A DNA stretch of 44,348 nucleotides, from positions 1 to 44,348 of the forward strand of contig JADDQZ010000046.1 of NCBI GenBank assembly GCA_016781085.1, in the 5' to 3' direction. Below the pieces are notes generated by a model, which had not been told where the DNA came from, searched no databases, and saw only the letters and a program-made list of their open reading frames with translations. Each line of letters opens with the position of its first letter. Position 1 is the stretch's first letter. Source of the stretch: Actinomycetota bacterium (GTDB lineage Bacteria; Actinomycetota; Thermoleophilia; Solirubrobacterales; Solirubrobacteraceae). A program made the position numbers and the translations under genes. This document shows, piece by piece, positions 36,019-44,348 of this stretch.

Positions 36019-37535
36019 GCGCCGACGGCGGACGTGTGGGCCGCCTCTTCGGGGTCGGCGTGGGACCCGGAGACCCGGAGCTTGTGACACTCAAGGCCCG
36101 GCGGCTGATCGGCGCCGCCGACGTGGTGGCCTATACGGGGGCTCGGCACGGGCACAGCGTCGCGCGGGCCATCGCCGAGCCTCATCTGTCTGCGGACGTC
36201 ATCGAAGTCGCGTTGACGTACCCGGTCACCACCGGCACGACGGACCACCCCGGGGGGTACGAAGGCGCAATCGCGGAGTTCTACGACGAGTGTGCGGCGA
36301 CGCTCTCCGCCCATCTCAACGCCGGCCGAGACGTCGTCGTGCTCTGCGAGGGCGACCCGTTCTTCTACGGCTCGTACATGTACCTGCACGATCGCCTGGC
36401 CTCACGCTACGCGACCGAAGTGGTCCCCGGGATCACGTCGTTCAGCGCTGCCGCGGCCACCGCGGGAACGCCGCTCGTCAGGCGCGACGACATCCTTACG
36501 ATCCTTCCGGGCACGCTGCCCGAGGATCTGCTCACGGCGCGTCTGCGCTCGAGCGACGCCGCGGTGGTGATGAAGCTCGGCCGGACGTTCGAGCGCGTGC
36601 GCCAGGCAGCGCAGGAGGCCGGTGTCGCAGAGCGGGCGATCTACGTCGAGCGCGCGAGCTCCAGCGCAGAGCGATCGTCGCCGTTGAGCGAAGTCGACGG
36701 AGACGTTCCCTACATGTCCCTGGTCCTCGTCCCGGGGAAGCCCGGGACAGCGGCAGGGGGATCGCCCGAGGAGCGCCGACGGACGGGCAGCGTCACCGTC
36801 GTGGGGCTCGGACCGGCAGGGCGCCAGTGGCTCACGCCTGAGGCAGAGGCCGAGCTCGCCAATGCCGATGCCCTGATCGGCTACAAGACCTATCTGGACC
36901 GCGTGCCGCAGCGTACGGGCCAGCAACGGCATCCCAGCGACAACCGCGTCGAGATCGACCGCGCGCGGCACGCGCTCGAACTGGCGGTAACCGGGTCCCG
37001 CGTCGCCGTCGTGTCCTCGGGCGATCCGGGAATCTTCGCGATGGCTTCCGCCGTGCTCGAAGCGGTCGAGGCGGCGCCCCCGCCTGTGTCGGACGTGCCC
37101 GTTCGGGTCGTGCCGGGTCTTTCCGCGATGCAAGCCGCCGCTGCACGCGTGGGCGCCCCGCTCGGGCATGACTTCTGCGTCATCTCTCTTTCCGACATCT
37201 TGAAGCCGTGGGAGATCATCGAGCGCCGGCTCGCGGCGGCAGCCGAGGCCGACATGGTGCTGGCGCTCTACAACCCTGCGTCTCGCACCCGGCGAGAGCA
37301 GTTGCGAAGCGGTGTCGAAGTCTTGCGCCGGCATCGTGCGCCTGACACGCCGGTGGTCGTCGCCCGGGCGGTCGGCTCCGATCAGGAGGCCATCACGGTC
37401 TCCTCGCTGGCCGACCTCGATCTCGACGTGATCGACATGCGGACCTTGCTGATCGTGGGCGCCTCCACGACCCGCGTCGTGGCGCGTGACGGTGTCCCGC
37501 CGCTGGTCTACACGCCGCGCCGATACCCGCTCTGA
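36015..37535 (+). CDS. cobIJ: bifunctional precorrin-2 C20-methyltransferase / precorrin-3B C17-methyltransferase (CobI-CobJ)
   Basis: CobI half 'GVGVGPGDPELVTLKARRLI..VLCEGDPFFYGSYMYL', CobJ half 'VTVVGLGPAGRQWLTPEAEAELANADALIGYKTYLD..VVSSGDPGIFAMA'. Confidence 0.93.
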   Translation: MSADGGRVGRLFGVGVGPGDPELVTLKARRLIGAADVVAYTGARHGHSVARAIAEPHLSADVIEVALTYPVTTGTTDHPGGYEGAIAEFYDECAATLSAHLNAGRDVVVLCEGDPFFYGSYMYLHDRLASRYATEVVPGITSFSAAAATAGTPLVRRDDILTILPGTLPEDLLTARLRSSDAAVVMKLGRTFERVRQAAQEAGVAERAIYVERASSSAERSSPLSEVDGDVPYMSLVLVPGKPGTAAGGSPEERRRTGSVTVVGLGPAGRQWLTPEAEAELANADALIGYKTYLDRVPQRTGQQRHPSDNRVEIDRARHALELAVTGSRVAVVSSGDPGIFAMASAVLEAVEAAPPPVSDVPVRVVPGLSAMQAAAARVGAPLGHDFCVISLSDILKPWEIIERRLAAAAEADMVLALYNPASRTRREQLRSGVEVLRRHRAPDTPVVVARAVGSDQEAITVSSLADLDLDVIDMRTLLIVGASTTRVVARDGVPPLVYTPRRYPL

Positions 37536-38260
37536 ACCCAATCCAGGGCGGCAGCGACGGTCGTCACGGTCGCCACGTCGGGACGCGCTGGACGACGGAC
37601 GATCACCACCGGAACGCTCCGCGCTTGCGCTGCCGCGAGCTTGGCCTCGGTCTGCGAGCCCCCACTGTCCTTGGTCACGAGCACGTCGAGGCCATGGGCG
37701 TCGAAGAGCGCGAGTTCCCGCTCGAGCGTGTACGGACCGCGATCGAGCACCAGCAGGTGGCGGGGCGGCAGCGCAACCTCCGGCGGGTCGACGCAGCGGA
37801 TCAGAAACCAGGTTCGCTTGTCGTGCGCGAACGCTCCCAGCCCCTGCCGGCCGCTGGTCACAAACGCGCGCGATCCGATTTCGGGCACCGCGACAGCGGC
37901 TTGGCCGAGGTCGTCCACCCAGTGCCAGTGGTCACCCTCGACCGGCGACCAGCCCGGCCGCTCCACCCGCAGCAACGGAACAGCGACGGCAGCGCAGGCT
38001 GCCGCCGCCGACACCGACATGCGCTCGGCAAAGGGGTGGGTCGCGTCGACGACCGCGGCTATCCCCTGCTCGTCCAGCCAGCGCGCCAGTGCTTCCGGTC
38101 CCCCGAAGCCGCCGACACGCACTTCGCCGGCGGGCAGGCGCGGGCGCGACACGCGACCGGCGAGCGATGACACCACTGGCACGCCCGCGCGGTCGAGTTC
38201 GCCGGCGAGCTCGCGCGCTTCGCCCGTGCCGCCGAGGATGAGGACGCGCGGAGAACTCAT
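37508..38260 (-). CDS. cobK: precorrin-6A reductase CobK/CbiJ
   Basis: 'VLILGGTGEARELAGELDRAGVPVVSSLAGRV', 'AVVDATHPFAERMS', 'VLVTKDSGGSQTEAKLAAA'. Confidence 0.92.
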   Translation of the reverse strand: MSSPRVLILGGTGEARELAGELDRAGVPVVSSLAGRVSRPRLPAGEVRVGGFGGPEALARWLDEQGIAAVVDATHPFAERMSVSAAAACAAVAVPLLRVERPGWSPVEGDHWHWVDDLGQAAVAVPEIGSRAFVTSGRQGLGAFAHDKRTWFLIRCVDPPEVALPPRHLLVLDRGPYTLERELALFDAHGLDVLVTKDSGGSQTEAKLAAAQARSVPVVIVRRPARPDVATVTTVAAALDWVQSGYRRGV

Positions 38261-39021
38261 CTCCGTCTTCGGCGCAGCAGGTAGATGTCGAAGATCCAGC
38301 CTTTGCGCCGCTTGGCGTCCTCGCGCTCGGCCAGGATGGCAGACGAGACGTCGGCAAGCGCTCCAGAGATCAGCAGCTCGTCAGGAGTCCCCAGATACGC
38401 GCCCCAGTAGATGTCGAGGTCGTCGGCCGGGATGCGGGCGAACGCGGCTCCGGGATCGAGCATGACGACGACATCGTCGACGTCCTCGGGCATCCCGTTG
38501 GCCAGAAGGCGCGCCGGCGTGATCTGCACGGCGCTGCCGACGCGGTTCAAGGAGATGCGATGACGTGCGGTCAGCGCGTGCACGCTGCTGACGCCGGGAA
38601 TCACCTCGAACTCGAGGGCGAAGGTCGCCCGCCGTCGGATCTCCTCGACGACCGTAAGGGTGCTCTCGTACAGGGAGGGATCTCCCCACACGAGAAAGGC
38701 CCCGCACTCACCATCGCCGAGTTGATCACCGACGGCGGCTTCCCAGAGCTCGACGCGCGCCGTGCGCCAGCGGCCGACTTCGCCGCCGTAGTCCGTGGCA
38801 TCGCGCCACGGCCGCGGTGGGTCGGAAAGCTCAACGGTGCGAAACGGGCGGTCGCCGCGATGGCTCTTGACCAGTTGACGCCGGTGGGAGACGAGCTCCT
38901 GCGGACCGTCCTCCTTCGTCACGACGAAGAGGACATCGAAGGTGCCGAGCGCGCGGGCGGCCTGGAGCGTCAGGTGATCGGGATCGCCGGCGCCGATGCC
39001 GATCAGCAACAGCCGCCGCAC
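38257..39021 (-). CDS. cobF: precorrin-6A synthase (deacetylating) CobF
   Basis: 'LLIGIGAGDPDHLTLQAARALGTFDVLFVVTKEDGPQELVSHRR' and 'FLVWGDPSLYESTLTVVEEI'. Confidence 0.92.
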   Translation of the reverse strand: MRRLLLIGIGAGDPDHLTLQAARALGTFDVLFVVTKEDGPQELVSHRRQLVKSHRGDRPFRTVELSDPPRPWRDATDYGGEVGRWRTARVELWEAAVGDQLGDGECGAFLVWGDPSLYESTLTVVEEIRRRATFALEFEVIPGVSSVHALTARHRISLNRVGSAVQITPARLLANGMPEDVDDVVVMLDPGAAFARIPADDLDIYWGAYLGTPDELLISGALADVSSAILAEREDAKRRKGWIFDIYLLRRRRR

Positions 39022-39022
39022 G

Positions 39023-39775
39023 TCAGCCGCCCGCCACGCGGTCGCGCTCGCTCGAATAGAGATGGCTCGGGCGGAAGTTCCGCGTGGCGAGGGCGGGTCC
39101 GACGAGGATGGTCGCGGTGCGGCTGATGCCGGCGTCGCGGACCTGGCCGGCTATGTCGGCGAGTGTCCCGCGCAGCACGCGCTCGTCCGGCCAGCTCGCG
39201 CGCGCCACCACGGCGGCGGGGCAGTCGGCGCCGTAGTGCAAAGCGACGACGCCGACAATCTCCTCGATCGCCTGGGTGCCGAGGTGGATCACCAGCGTGG
39301 CGCCGTGTGCGGCGAGCGAGGCAAGATCCTCGCCGGCCGGCATGGCGGTCGATCGGCGGCTGTAGCGGGTCAGGATCACGGTCTGCGCCACTTCCGGCAG
39401 AGTCAGCTCGCATCCCAGCGCGGCGGCAGACGCGGCGAACGCGGGCACGCCGGGTGTGACGTCCCAGGCGATGCCGTGCTCGTCGAGACGGCGTATCTGT
39501 TCGGCGACGGCGCTGTAGATCGATAGATCGCCGGAGTGCAGCCGCGCGACGTCGACGTCGCGATCCCGGGCGGCGACGCATTCGGCGATGATCTCGTCGA
39601 GGTCGAGGTGCTGGGTGTCGACAAGCCGCGCTCCGGCCGGTGCATGTTCGAGGATCTCCTGCGGCACCAGCGCGCCGGCATAGAGGCAGACCGGCGATGC
39701 CGCGATGATCCGCTGGGCGCGCAACGTCAGCAGGTCGGGTGCTCCCGGGCCGGCGCCGATGAAGTGGACCTTCAC
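39023..39775 (-). CDS. cobM: precorrin-4 C11-methyltransferase
   Basis: 'MKVHFIGAGPGAPDLLTLRAQRIIAASPVCLYAGALVPQEILEHAP' and 'VARLHSGDLSIYSAVAEQIRRLD'. Confidence 0.93.
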   Translation of the reverse strand: MKVHFIGAGPGAPDLLTLRAQRIIAASPVCLYAGALVPQEILEHAPAGARLVDTQHLDLDEIIAECVAARDRDVDVARLHSGDLSIYSAVAEQIRRLDEHGIAWDVTPGVPAFAASAAALGCELTLPEVAQTVILTRYSRRSTAMPAGEDLASLAAHGATLVIHLGTQAIEEIVGVVALHYGADCPAAVVARASWPDERVLRGTLADIAGQVRDAGISRTATILVGPALATRNFRPSHLYSSERDRVAGG

Positions 39776-40990
39776 TCAAGCTTCCTTGCGGGCCGACCAC
39801 TGGACGACGGGCATCTGAGCGCGCCAGCCGGTGAACCCGCCGATCGGCTCGGCATGGGCGATGTCGATGCGCGCGAGTGTCCCGCCGTGCTTGTGGCGGG
39901 CGTCGAACACGATCTGCTCGCCTTCGAGCGTGACGGTGTTGGCCACAAGCCGCCCTCCGGCCGCCAACGCCGACCAGCAACGGTCGATGAGCGCGGGCGT
40001 GGTGATGCCTCCGCCGACGAAGACGGCGTCGGGTGCCGACAGACCCTCGAGAGCGGCAGGAGCGCGACCGACGAGCACGTCGAGTCCAGGAACCCCGAGC
40101 GCGGCGGCGTTGGCCCCGATCCGCGCAGCGCGGTCGGCACGCGCCTCGATGGCAATGGCGCGCGCGGTCCGCTCGCAGCGCAACCACTCGATGCTGATCG
40201 AGCCACTGCCCGCGCCCACATCCCACAGCAGCTCACCCGGTTGGGGAGCGAGCGCGGCCAGGGTCGCCGCGCGAACATGGCGCTTGGTCAGCTGGCCGTC
40301 GGAGGAGAACGCATCGTCGGGCAGGCCGGGCACACGCGCGTAGGCCGGGGCACCTGGATCTGTCCGGGGCTCGATCGCAACCGAGTGCAGTGGATCGGCG
40401 AGGTCGTCACCCCACGCTTGGGCGGATGACTCGATGACGCGCTCGAGCGGCCCACCGAGTTGCTCCAGGACAACGAAGCGGCTGGGGCCGAAGCCCCGGT
40501 CGCGCAGCGCTTTTGCAAGCTTGGCGGCTCCATCCCTGCCGGTGACGTAGGTGATGATGCGCCGGCCCGGTTGCAAGGAGCGGACCACGACCGCCGGTGG
40601 CCGCGCGACCGCGCTGACGAGCTCGACGTCGGCCGCGGGCCATCCCAGGCGCGCGCAGGCGATGGCAAACGCCGAGGGGTGCGGGAAAATGCGCACGCGC
40701 GCTATTCCTGCCCGCCGGACGAGCGTCGCGCCGATGCCATGGAGCATGGGATCGCCGCTGGCCAGCACACATGTAGCTCCCTCGGTCCGGGTGACGATCG
40801 CGTCGAGCAAGGGATCCATCGGCGAAGGCCAGGCGCGGGTCCGAGGGACGTCCGACGGGAGCAGTGCGAGCTGGCGTGCGGCTCCAATCACCTCGTCCGC
40901 AGCACGTATCGCCACGCGGGCGCCTTCGCCGAGCCCCGCCCACCCGTCCGCTCCGATTCCGACGACCACGATCGGACCGCCGGGTGTCAT
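39776..40990 (-). CDS. cobL: precorrin-6Y C5,15-methyltransferase (decarboxylating)
   Basis: CbiE half 'VVVGIGADGWAGLGEGARVAIRAADEVIGAARQLALLP' plus CbiT half 'LLWDVGAGSGSISIEWLRCERTARAIAIEARADRAARIGANAAALG'; start at 40990, not the 41848 of the ORF track. Confidence 0.92.
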   Translation of the reverse strand: MTPGGPIVVVGIGADGWAGLGEGARVAIRAADEVIGAARQLALLPSDVPRTRAWPSPMDPLLDAIVTRTEGATCVLASGDPMLHGIGATLVRRAGIARVRIFPHPSAFAIACARLGWPAADVELVSAVARPPAVVVRSLQPGRRIITYVTGRDGAAKLAKALRDRGFGPSRFVVLEQLGGPLERVIESSAQAWGDDLADPLHSVAIEPRTDPGAPAYARVPGLPDDAFSSDGQLTKRHVRAATLAALAPQPGELLWDVGAGSGSISIEWLRCERTARAIAIEARADRAARIGANAAALGVPGLDVLVGRAPAALEGLSAPDAVFVGGGITTPALIDRCWSALAAGGRLVANTVTLEGEQIVFDARHKHGGTLARIDIAHAEPIGGFTGWRAQMPVVQWSARKEA

Positions 40991-42609
40991 GCGGTTGCCC
41001 CGATGGCGCAGGCGAGAGCGTCGGCCAGATGCGCGTTCTCGGTGGGGCTGCGGGCCGTCAACCTCATGTGATTCGCGGTCAGGCCCGGAAAGGACGCCGC
41101 CGGGCGCACCGCGACAGCGCGATCGCGTAGCGCGGCGAGGACCGCGGGCCCGTCGCGGACCTCGACGAGACAGAAGTTGGCGGCGCCGTGCCAAGTCCGT
41201 ATGCCGTCGATGGTGCCGAGCCGCTGCGCCAGGTCCTCGCGCTCGAGCGCGGCGCGCTGGGACACGGCGGCGAGGGCATCCGGGCGAGCGGCGGCCGCGC
41301 ACAGCGCAGCGAGGTCGAGCGTGTTGGCCGACCAGGGGGGACGGACGGCCCGTAGGCGCGCGGCAAGCGGCGAGGCGGCGAGCGCGTAGCCGACACGCAG
41401 CCCGGGAACGGCCAGCACCTTGGTCAGCGACCGCACGACGATCACGTCGTCGAGCGGCTCGCCTGCCAGCGAGCCGGGCTGGCCCGGGACGAGGTCCATG
41501 AAGGCCTCGTCCACGACAACCGTGCGGCCCGGGCGTCGCAAGGCCAGGATGGAGGACGCCGGATCGAGCGTCCCGCTGGGCGAGGCGGGATTGCCGACGA
41601 CGACGAGATCGGCCGCGTCGGGCACGGCGTCGGGATCGAGAGCGAAGCCGGCGTCCGGATCGCGGTGGACGCGGACGACGGGAATCCCGTGCGCGTGCAG
41701 TCCCGCTTCGGCTTCGGTGAACGCGGGATGAACGCAGGCCGCTAGCGCCGGGCGCAGCGCTGGACCCAGCAGCCAGAGCGCTTCGGCGCCGCCGTTGGTG
41801 GGAACCACCTCGTCGCGGCGGCGCGCGTGCAGCGCGGCGAGGGCGCACAACGCCTCGTCTTCGCGTGGGTAGGTGTGCGCCCCGGTCTCCAGCGCCACGT
41901 CCAGCGTTTCGCGCAGCCAGTCCGGTGGGCCGCCCGCGATCACGTTGACAGCGTGATCGGCGTCCCCGGGCCGCACATCGCGGTCGCCGTGGCGGCGCAG
42001 CGAGGGATCAGGGGTGACAACGGGCGGAGGGTCGGGCGCCAGCGCCGGTGAAGGTGTGTCTCCAACCGGCGCACCGAGCGGCACGACGCGGCCGGCCACG
42101 ACGTAGTCGACGCGCTGCGCACGAGCTGCGAACCGCTGAGTCGCCTCGCCCAGCACGTCGAGCCAAGCGCGTGCGCCAGCGTCCGAAGGCAGAAGTCCCT
42201 CGCCGGCCTGCTCGCACACCACGATCGCGGCTCCCGCGTCTCCCAGGGCAGACACGGCCCGGTCGATCTCCCTCAGGATCATCTCCTGCGCGCCCCGCAG
42301 CACGTCGCCGTCACCCCCGAACGCACCAAGCTCGTGCAGGCAGGCGGCGATCCAAGGACCGAGTCCGTCGAGCAGGACGCACTTCCCGGCCGCATCGGAA
42401 AGGGCGTGCGCGAGCTCAGTCCCTGCTGAGACGGTCTGCCAGCCGCATGGCCGGCGCTCGACGTGTCCTCGGATGCGGTCGGCCATCGACGGGTCTCCGT
42501 CGTCGGCAGTGGCGACGTAGCGTACCGGCAGCCCGGAGCCGCCGGCCAGACGCTCGGCATGTGCGCTCTTGCCGGAGCGCGTGCCGCCCACGACGACGAT
42601 CACGCTCAC
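40987..42609 (-). CDS. fused adenosylcobinamide kinase/guanylyltransferase (CobU-like) and threonine-phosphate decarboxylase (CobC/CobD-like aminotransferase fold)
   Basis: N-terminal 'SVIVVVGGTRSGKSAHAERLA'; C-terminal 'VPTNGGAEALWLLGPALRP', 'VVVDEAFMDLVPGQPGSLAGEPLDDVIVVRSLTKVLAVPGLRVGYALA'; one continuous frame from GTG 42609. Confidence 0.88.
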   Translation of the reverse strand: MSVIVVVGGTRSGKSAHAERLAGGSGLPVRYVATADDGDPSMADRIRGHVERRPCGWQTVSAGTELAHALSDAAGKCVLLDGLGPWIAACLHELGAFGGDGDVLRGAQEMILREIDRAVSALGDAGAAIVVCEQAGEGLLPSDAGARAWLDVLGEATQRFAARAQRVDYVVAGRVVPLGAPVGDTPSPALAPDPPPVVTPDPSLRRHGDRDVRPGDADHAVNVIAGGPPDWLRETLDVALETGAHTYPREDEALCALAALHARRRDEVVPTNGGAEALWLLGPALRPALAACVHPAFTEAEAGLHAHGIPVVRVHRDPDAGFALDPDAVPDAADLVVVGNPASPSGTLDPASSILALRRPGRTVVVDEAFMDLVPGQPGSLAGEPLDDVIVVRSLTKVLAVPGLRVGYALAASPLAARLRAVRPPWSANTLDLAALCAAAARPDALAAVSQRAALEREDLAQRLGTIDGIRTWHGAANFCLVEVRDGPAVLAALRDRAVAVRPAASFPGLTANHMRLTARSPTENAHLADALACAIGATA

Positions 42610-43967
42610 GCTGTCGCCGCTTCCAAAGAGGCCGCGTGGGCGAACGACGACGCGAGGCCTGGAAACGCTGCCCAGTGGACGTGCAGGTAGCCGGCCTGCA
42701 CCCCGCCCTCGACGACGCCGTCGGGGCGCTCGGCTCCTCGCGCCTGGAGCGTCCACGCGTGGCGCGGGTTGTCTGCCCAGAGCTCGACACGCGAGTAGTG
42801 GAACTCGTGGCCGCGCACGCGCTCGTCGGCTCCCAGCCAGGGCGTGGCCGTCGCCACGGTGGCCTCGCGATACCCGAGGCTCAGGCGCTCGCCCATCGTC
42901 GCGCGTGCGGCCAGTACGCCGCACATCTCCCGGCCGTCAAGGGACTCGCACAGGTACAGCAGCCCGCCACATTCAGCGAGCACGGGACGTCCGGCCGCGG
43001 CGAACGCCGCCACGGAAGCTCGCATCCTCGCGTTCGCGGCCAGTTCGTCTCCGAACACCTCAGGAAAGCCGCCGGCGAGGATCAGCGCGCCCGCGTCGTC
43101 GGGCAACGCCTCGTCGGTCAGCGGATCGAAGGCCACGAGCTCTGCCCCCGCGGCTTCAAGGAGCTCCAGGTTCTCCTGATAGTGAAACGAGAACGCCGGA
43201 CCCCGGGCGATGGCGATGCGTGCTGCGCGGTGCGCCGGTCGGGCGGCAGCGGGCTACCAGACGGGGCCAGGCGCCGAGGGAGCGCTGAGGGCCAGCCGTA
43301 CGAGCCCCTCGAGATCGGCGCAGCCCACCATCGCTTCGGCCAGCGCCGCGAGCGCCGCTCTTGCGCTCTGCTCGCGCTCCACCACGGGGACGAGCCCCAA
43401 GTGGCGCTCGGGCGTGCGCAAGGCGGCGTCGCGCCGCACCACTCCCAGGACAGGTGTTCCGAGTGGTTCGACCGCCTCGCGCAGGAGCTGCTCGTGGACG
43501 TCGGAACCGACCTTGTTGAAGATCACTCCCGCTACGCGCAGTTCGGGATCGAAGCTGCGAAAGCCGTGCACGACCGCCGCGGCGGAACGGGCCATCGCGG
43601 CCGCATCGACGACGATCACCACGGGTGCCTCGAGCAACTTGGCGACGTGCGCCGTGGATGCCAGCTCGCCGCGTCCCGAGGCGCCGTCGAACAGTCCCAT
43701 CACGCCTTCGATGACTGCGATGTCGGCTCCAGAGCTGCCGTGGCGCACGAGCGGCGCGATCAGCTCCGGGCCGCTGAGGAAGGCGTCGAGGTTGCGCCCC
43801 GGCCGTCCCGAGGCGAGGGCGTGGTGGCTCGGGTCTATGTAATCCGGCCCGACCTTGAAGCCCTGCACGCGCAGACCGCGCGCGCGCAGCGCACCGATCA
43901 AGCCGCAAGCAATGCTGGTCTTGCCCGCGCCCGAACTCGTGCCGGCGATGACGATGCGGGGGATCAC
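42606..43967 (-). pseudogene. cobB: cobyrinate a,c-diamide synthase (CobB/CbiA) interrupted by in-frame TAG at 43254-43256
   Basis: N-part (43254-43967, GTG start) 'IPRIVIAGTSSGAGKTSIACGLIGALRARGLRVQGFKVGPDYIDPSHHALASG'; same-frame C-part 'RIAIARGPAFSFHYQENLELLEAAGAELVAFDPL...LAECGGLLYLCESL' continues after the TAG. Confidence 0.8.
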
Positions 43968-44348
43968 GAGACGAGAGCCCCGGCCAGGGAATCTTGCGAC
44001 GCCGCGTGGCGCTCCGTCAAGCGCGCCGCAGCGAATGCCTCGTGAGCGGCGAAGGATCCCGTGGCCGCCGACCAGGTCAGGCAGGGGACGGGAGTGGCGT
44101 CGTGTTCGCCGGTGACCGGGTCGCAGCCGTGGTCGGGGCACACCTGGAGCGTTCCGCGCGCTGCGGTCACGGCCTCCGACAGCGGGGCGATGACCTCGTG
44201 GTCAGCGCGTTCGAGAACGGCGACCTTGAGTGCCGGGTCACGGGCGTGCGCGGCCTCGTCGGGGCCGCCGACGTGAACGATCACGCGGCGGGCACCGGCG
44301 GTGATCGACCCGAGCGCGCTTGCCGTCTTCGCCGCGAGGTCGCTGTCG
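43964..44348 (-). CDS. partial: ApgM-like (cofactor-independent phosphoglycerate-mutase/alkaline-phosphatase superfamily) phosphoesterase, 5' end outside window
   Basis: 'VIVHVGGPDEAAHARDPALKVAVLERADHEVIAPL' and 'VCPDHGCDPVTGEHDATPVPCLTW'; frame open to the window edge. Confidence 0.7.
   Translation of the reverse strand, partial: DSDLAAKTASALGSITAGARRVIVHVGGPDEAAHARDPALKVAVLERADHEVIAPLSEAVTAARGTLQVCPDHGCDPVTGEHDATPVPCLTWSAATGSFAAHEAFAAARLTERHAASQDSLAGALVS

Noticed and set aside
34141-36090. 649 aa ORF on the minus strand
   Set aside because: Antisense to intact cobG/cobH/cobI with clear family motifs; Arg/Ser/Ala-rich composition typical of spurious high-GC frames
39003-40226. 407 aa minus-strand ORF overlapping cobM/cobL
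   Set aside because: Alternate frame of genuine cobM and cobL; Arg-rich with no motif
42048-44045. 665 aa ORF on the plus strand
   Set aside because: Antisense to the CobU-CobC fusion and cobB; Arg-rich, no recognisable domain; artefact of GC-rich antisense frames
1-44348. CRISPR array, prophage, integrative element or defence island
   Set aside because: No regularly spaced repeats, no cas, integrase, transposase or phage structural genes seen; the tRNA-Ser has no adjacent integrase

Overview
High-GC, gene-dense bacterial chromosome segment. Gene content and style suggest an actinobacterium, possibly a Thermoleophilia/Solirubrobacter-like lineage; this is inference, not a taxonomic search. 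Four blocks are visible. (1) ~0.1-22.3 kb: a cell-envelope polymer region with an O-antigen-ligase-like protein, GT39, several GT4 glycosyltransferases, a sulfotransferase, a tightly coupled set (multidomain CDP-alcohol phosphotransferase, sugar/polyol-P nucleotidyltransferase, sn-glycerol-1-phosphate-dehydrogenase-like enzyme), a TagGH/Wzm-Wzt-type ABC exporter, a PQQ-type beta-propeller and a second CDP-alcohol phosphotransferase. (2) ~22.3-27.5 kb: housekeeping/accessory genes (HVA1/DUF2945-like, PGPGW membrane protein, TSUP transporter, SDR, M29 aminopeptidase, spore-photoproduct-lyase-like radical SAM) and tRNA-Ser(GGA). (3) ~27.6-32.65 kb: a TPP riboswitch followed by four translationally coupled genes: SSS transporter, LuxE-like acyl-adenylating enzyme, LuxC-like acyl reductase and SDR. 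I consider this the best candidate for an undescribed system: a thiamin-regulated carboxylate-to-aldehyde-to-alcohol salvage pathway. (4) ~32.7-44.3 kb: an aerobic-type cobalamin locus with two divergent cobalamin riboswitches, CbtAB, CobG-CobH-CobIJ and CobK-CobF-CobM-CobL-CobU/CobC fusion-CobB-(ApgM-like phosphoesterase). CobB is interrupted by an in-frame TAG, and a 17-codon leader ORF sits between one riboswitch and cobG. No CRISPR array, transposase, prophage or rRNA was recognised. All family calls come from reading motifs by eye; no database search was run.
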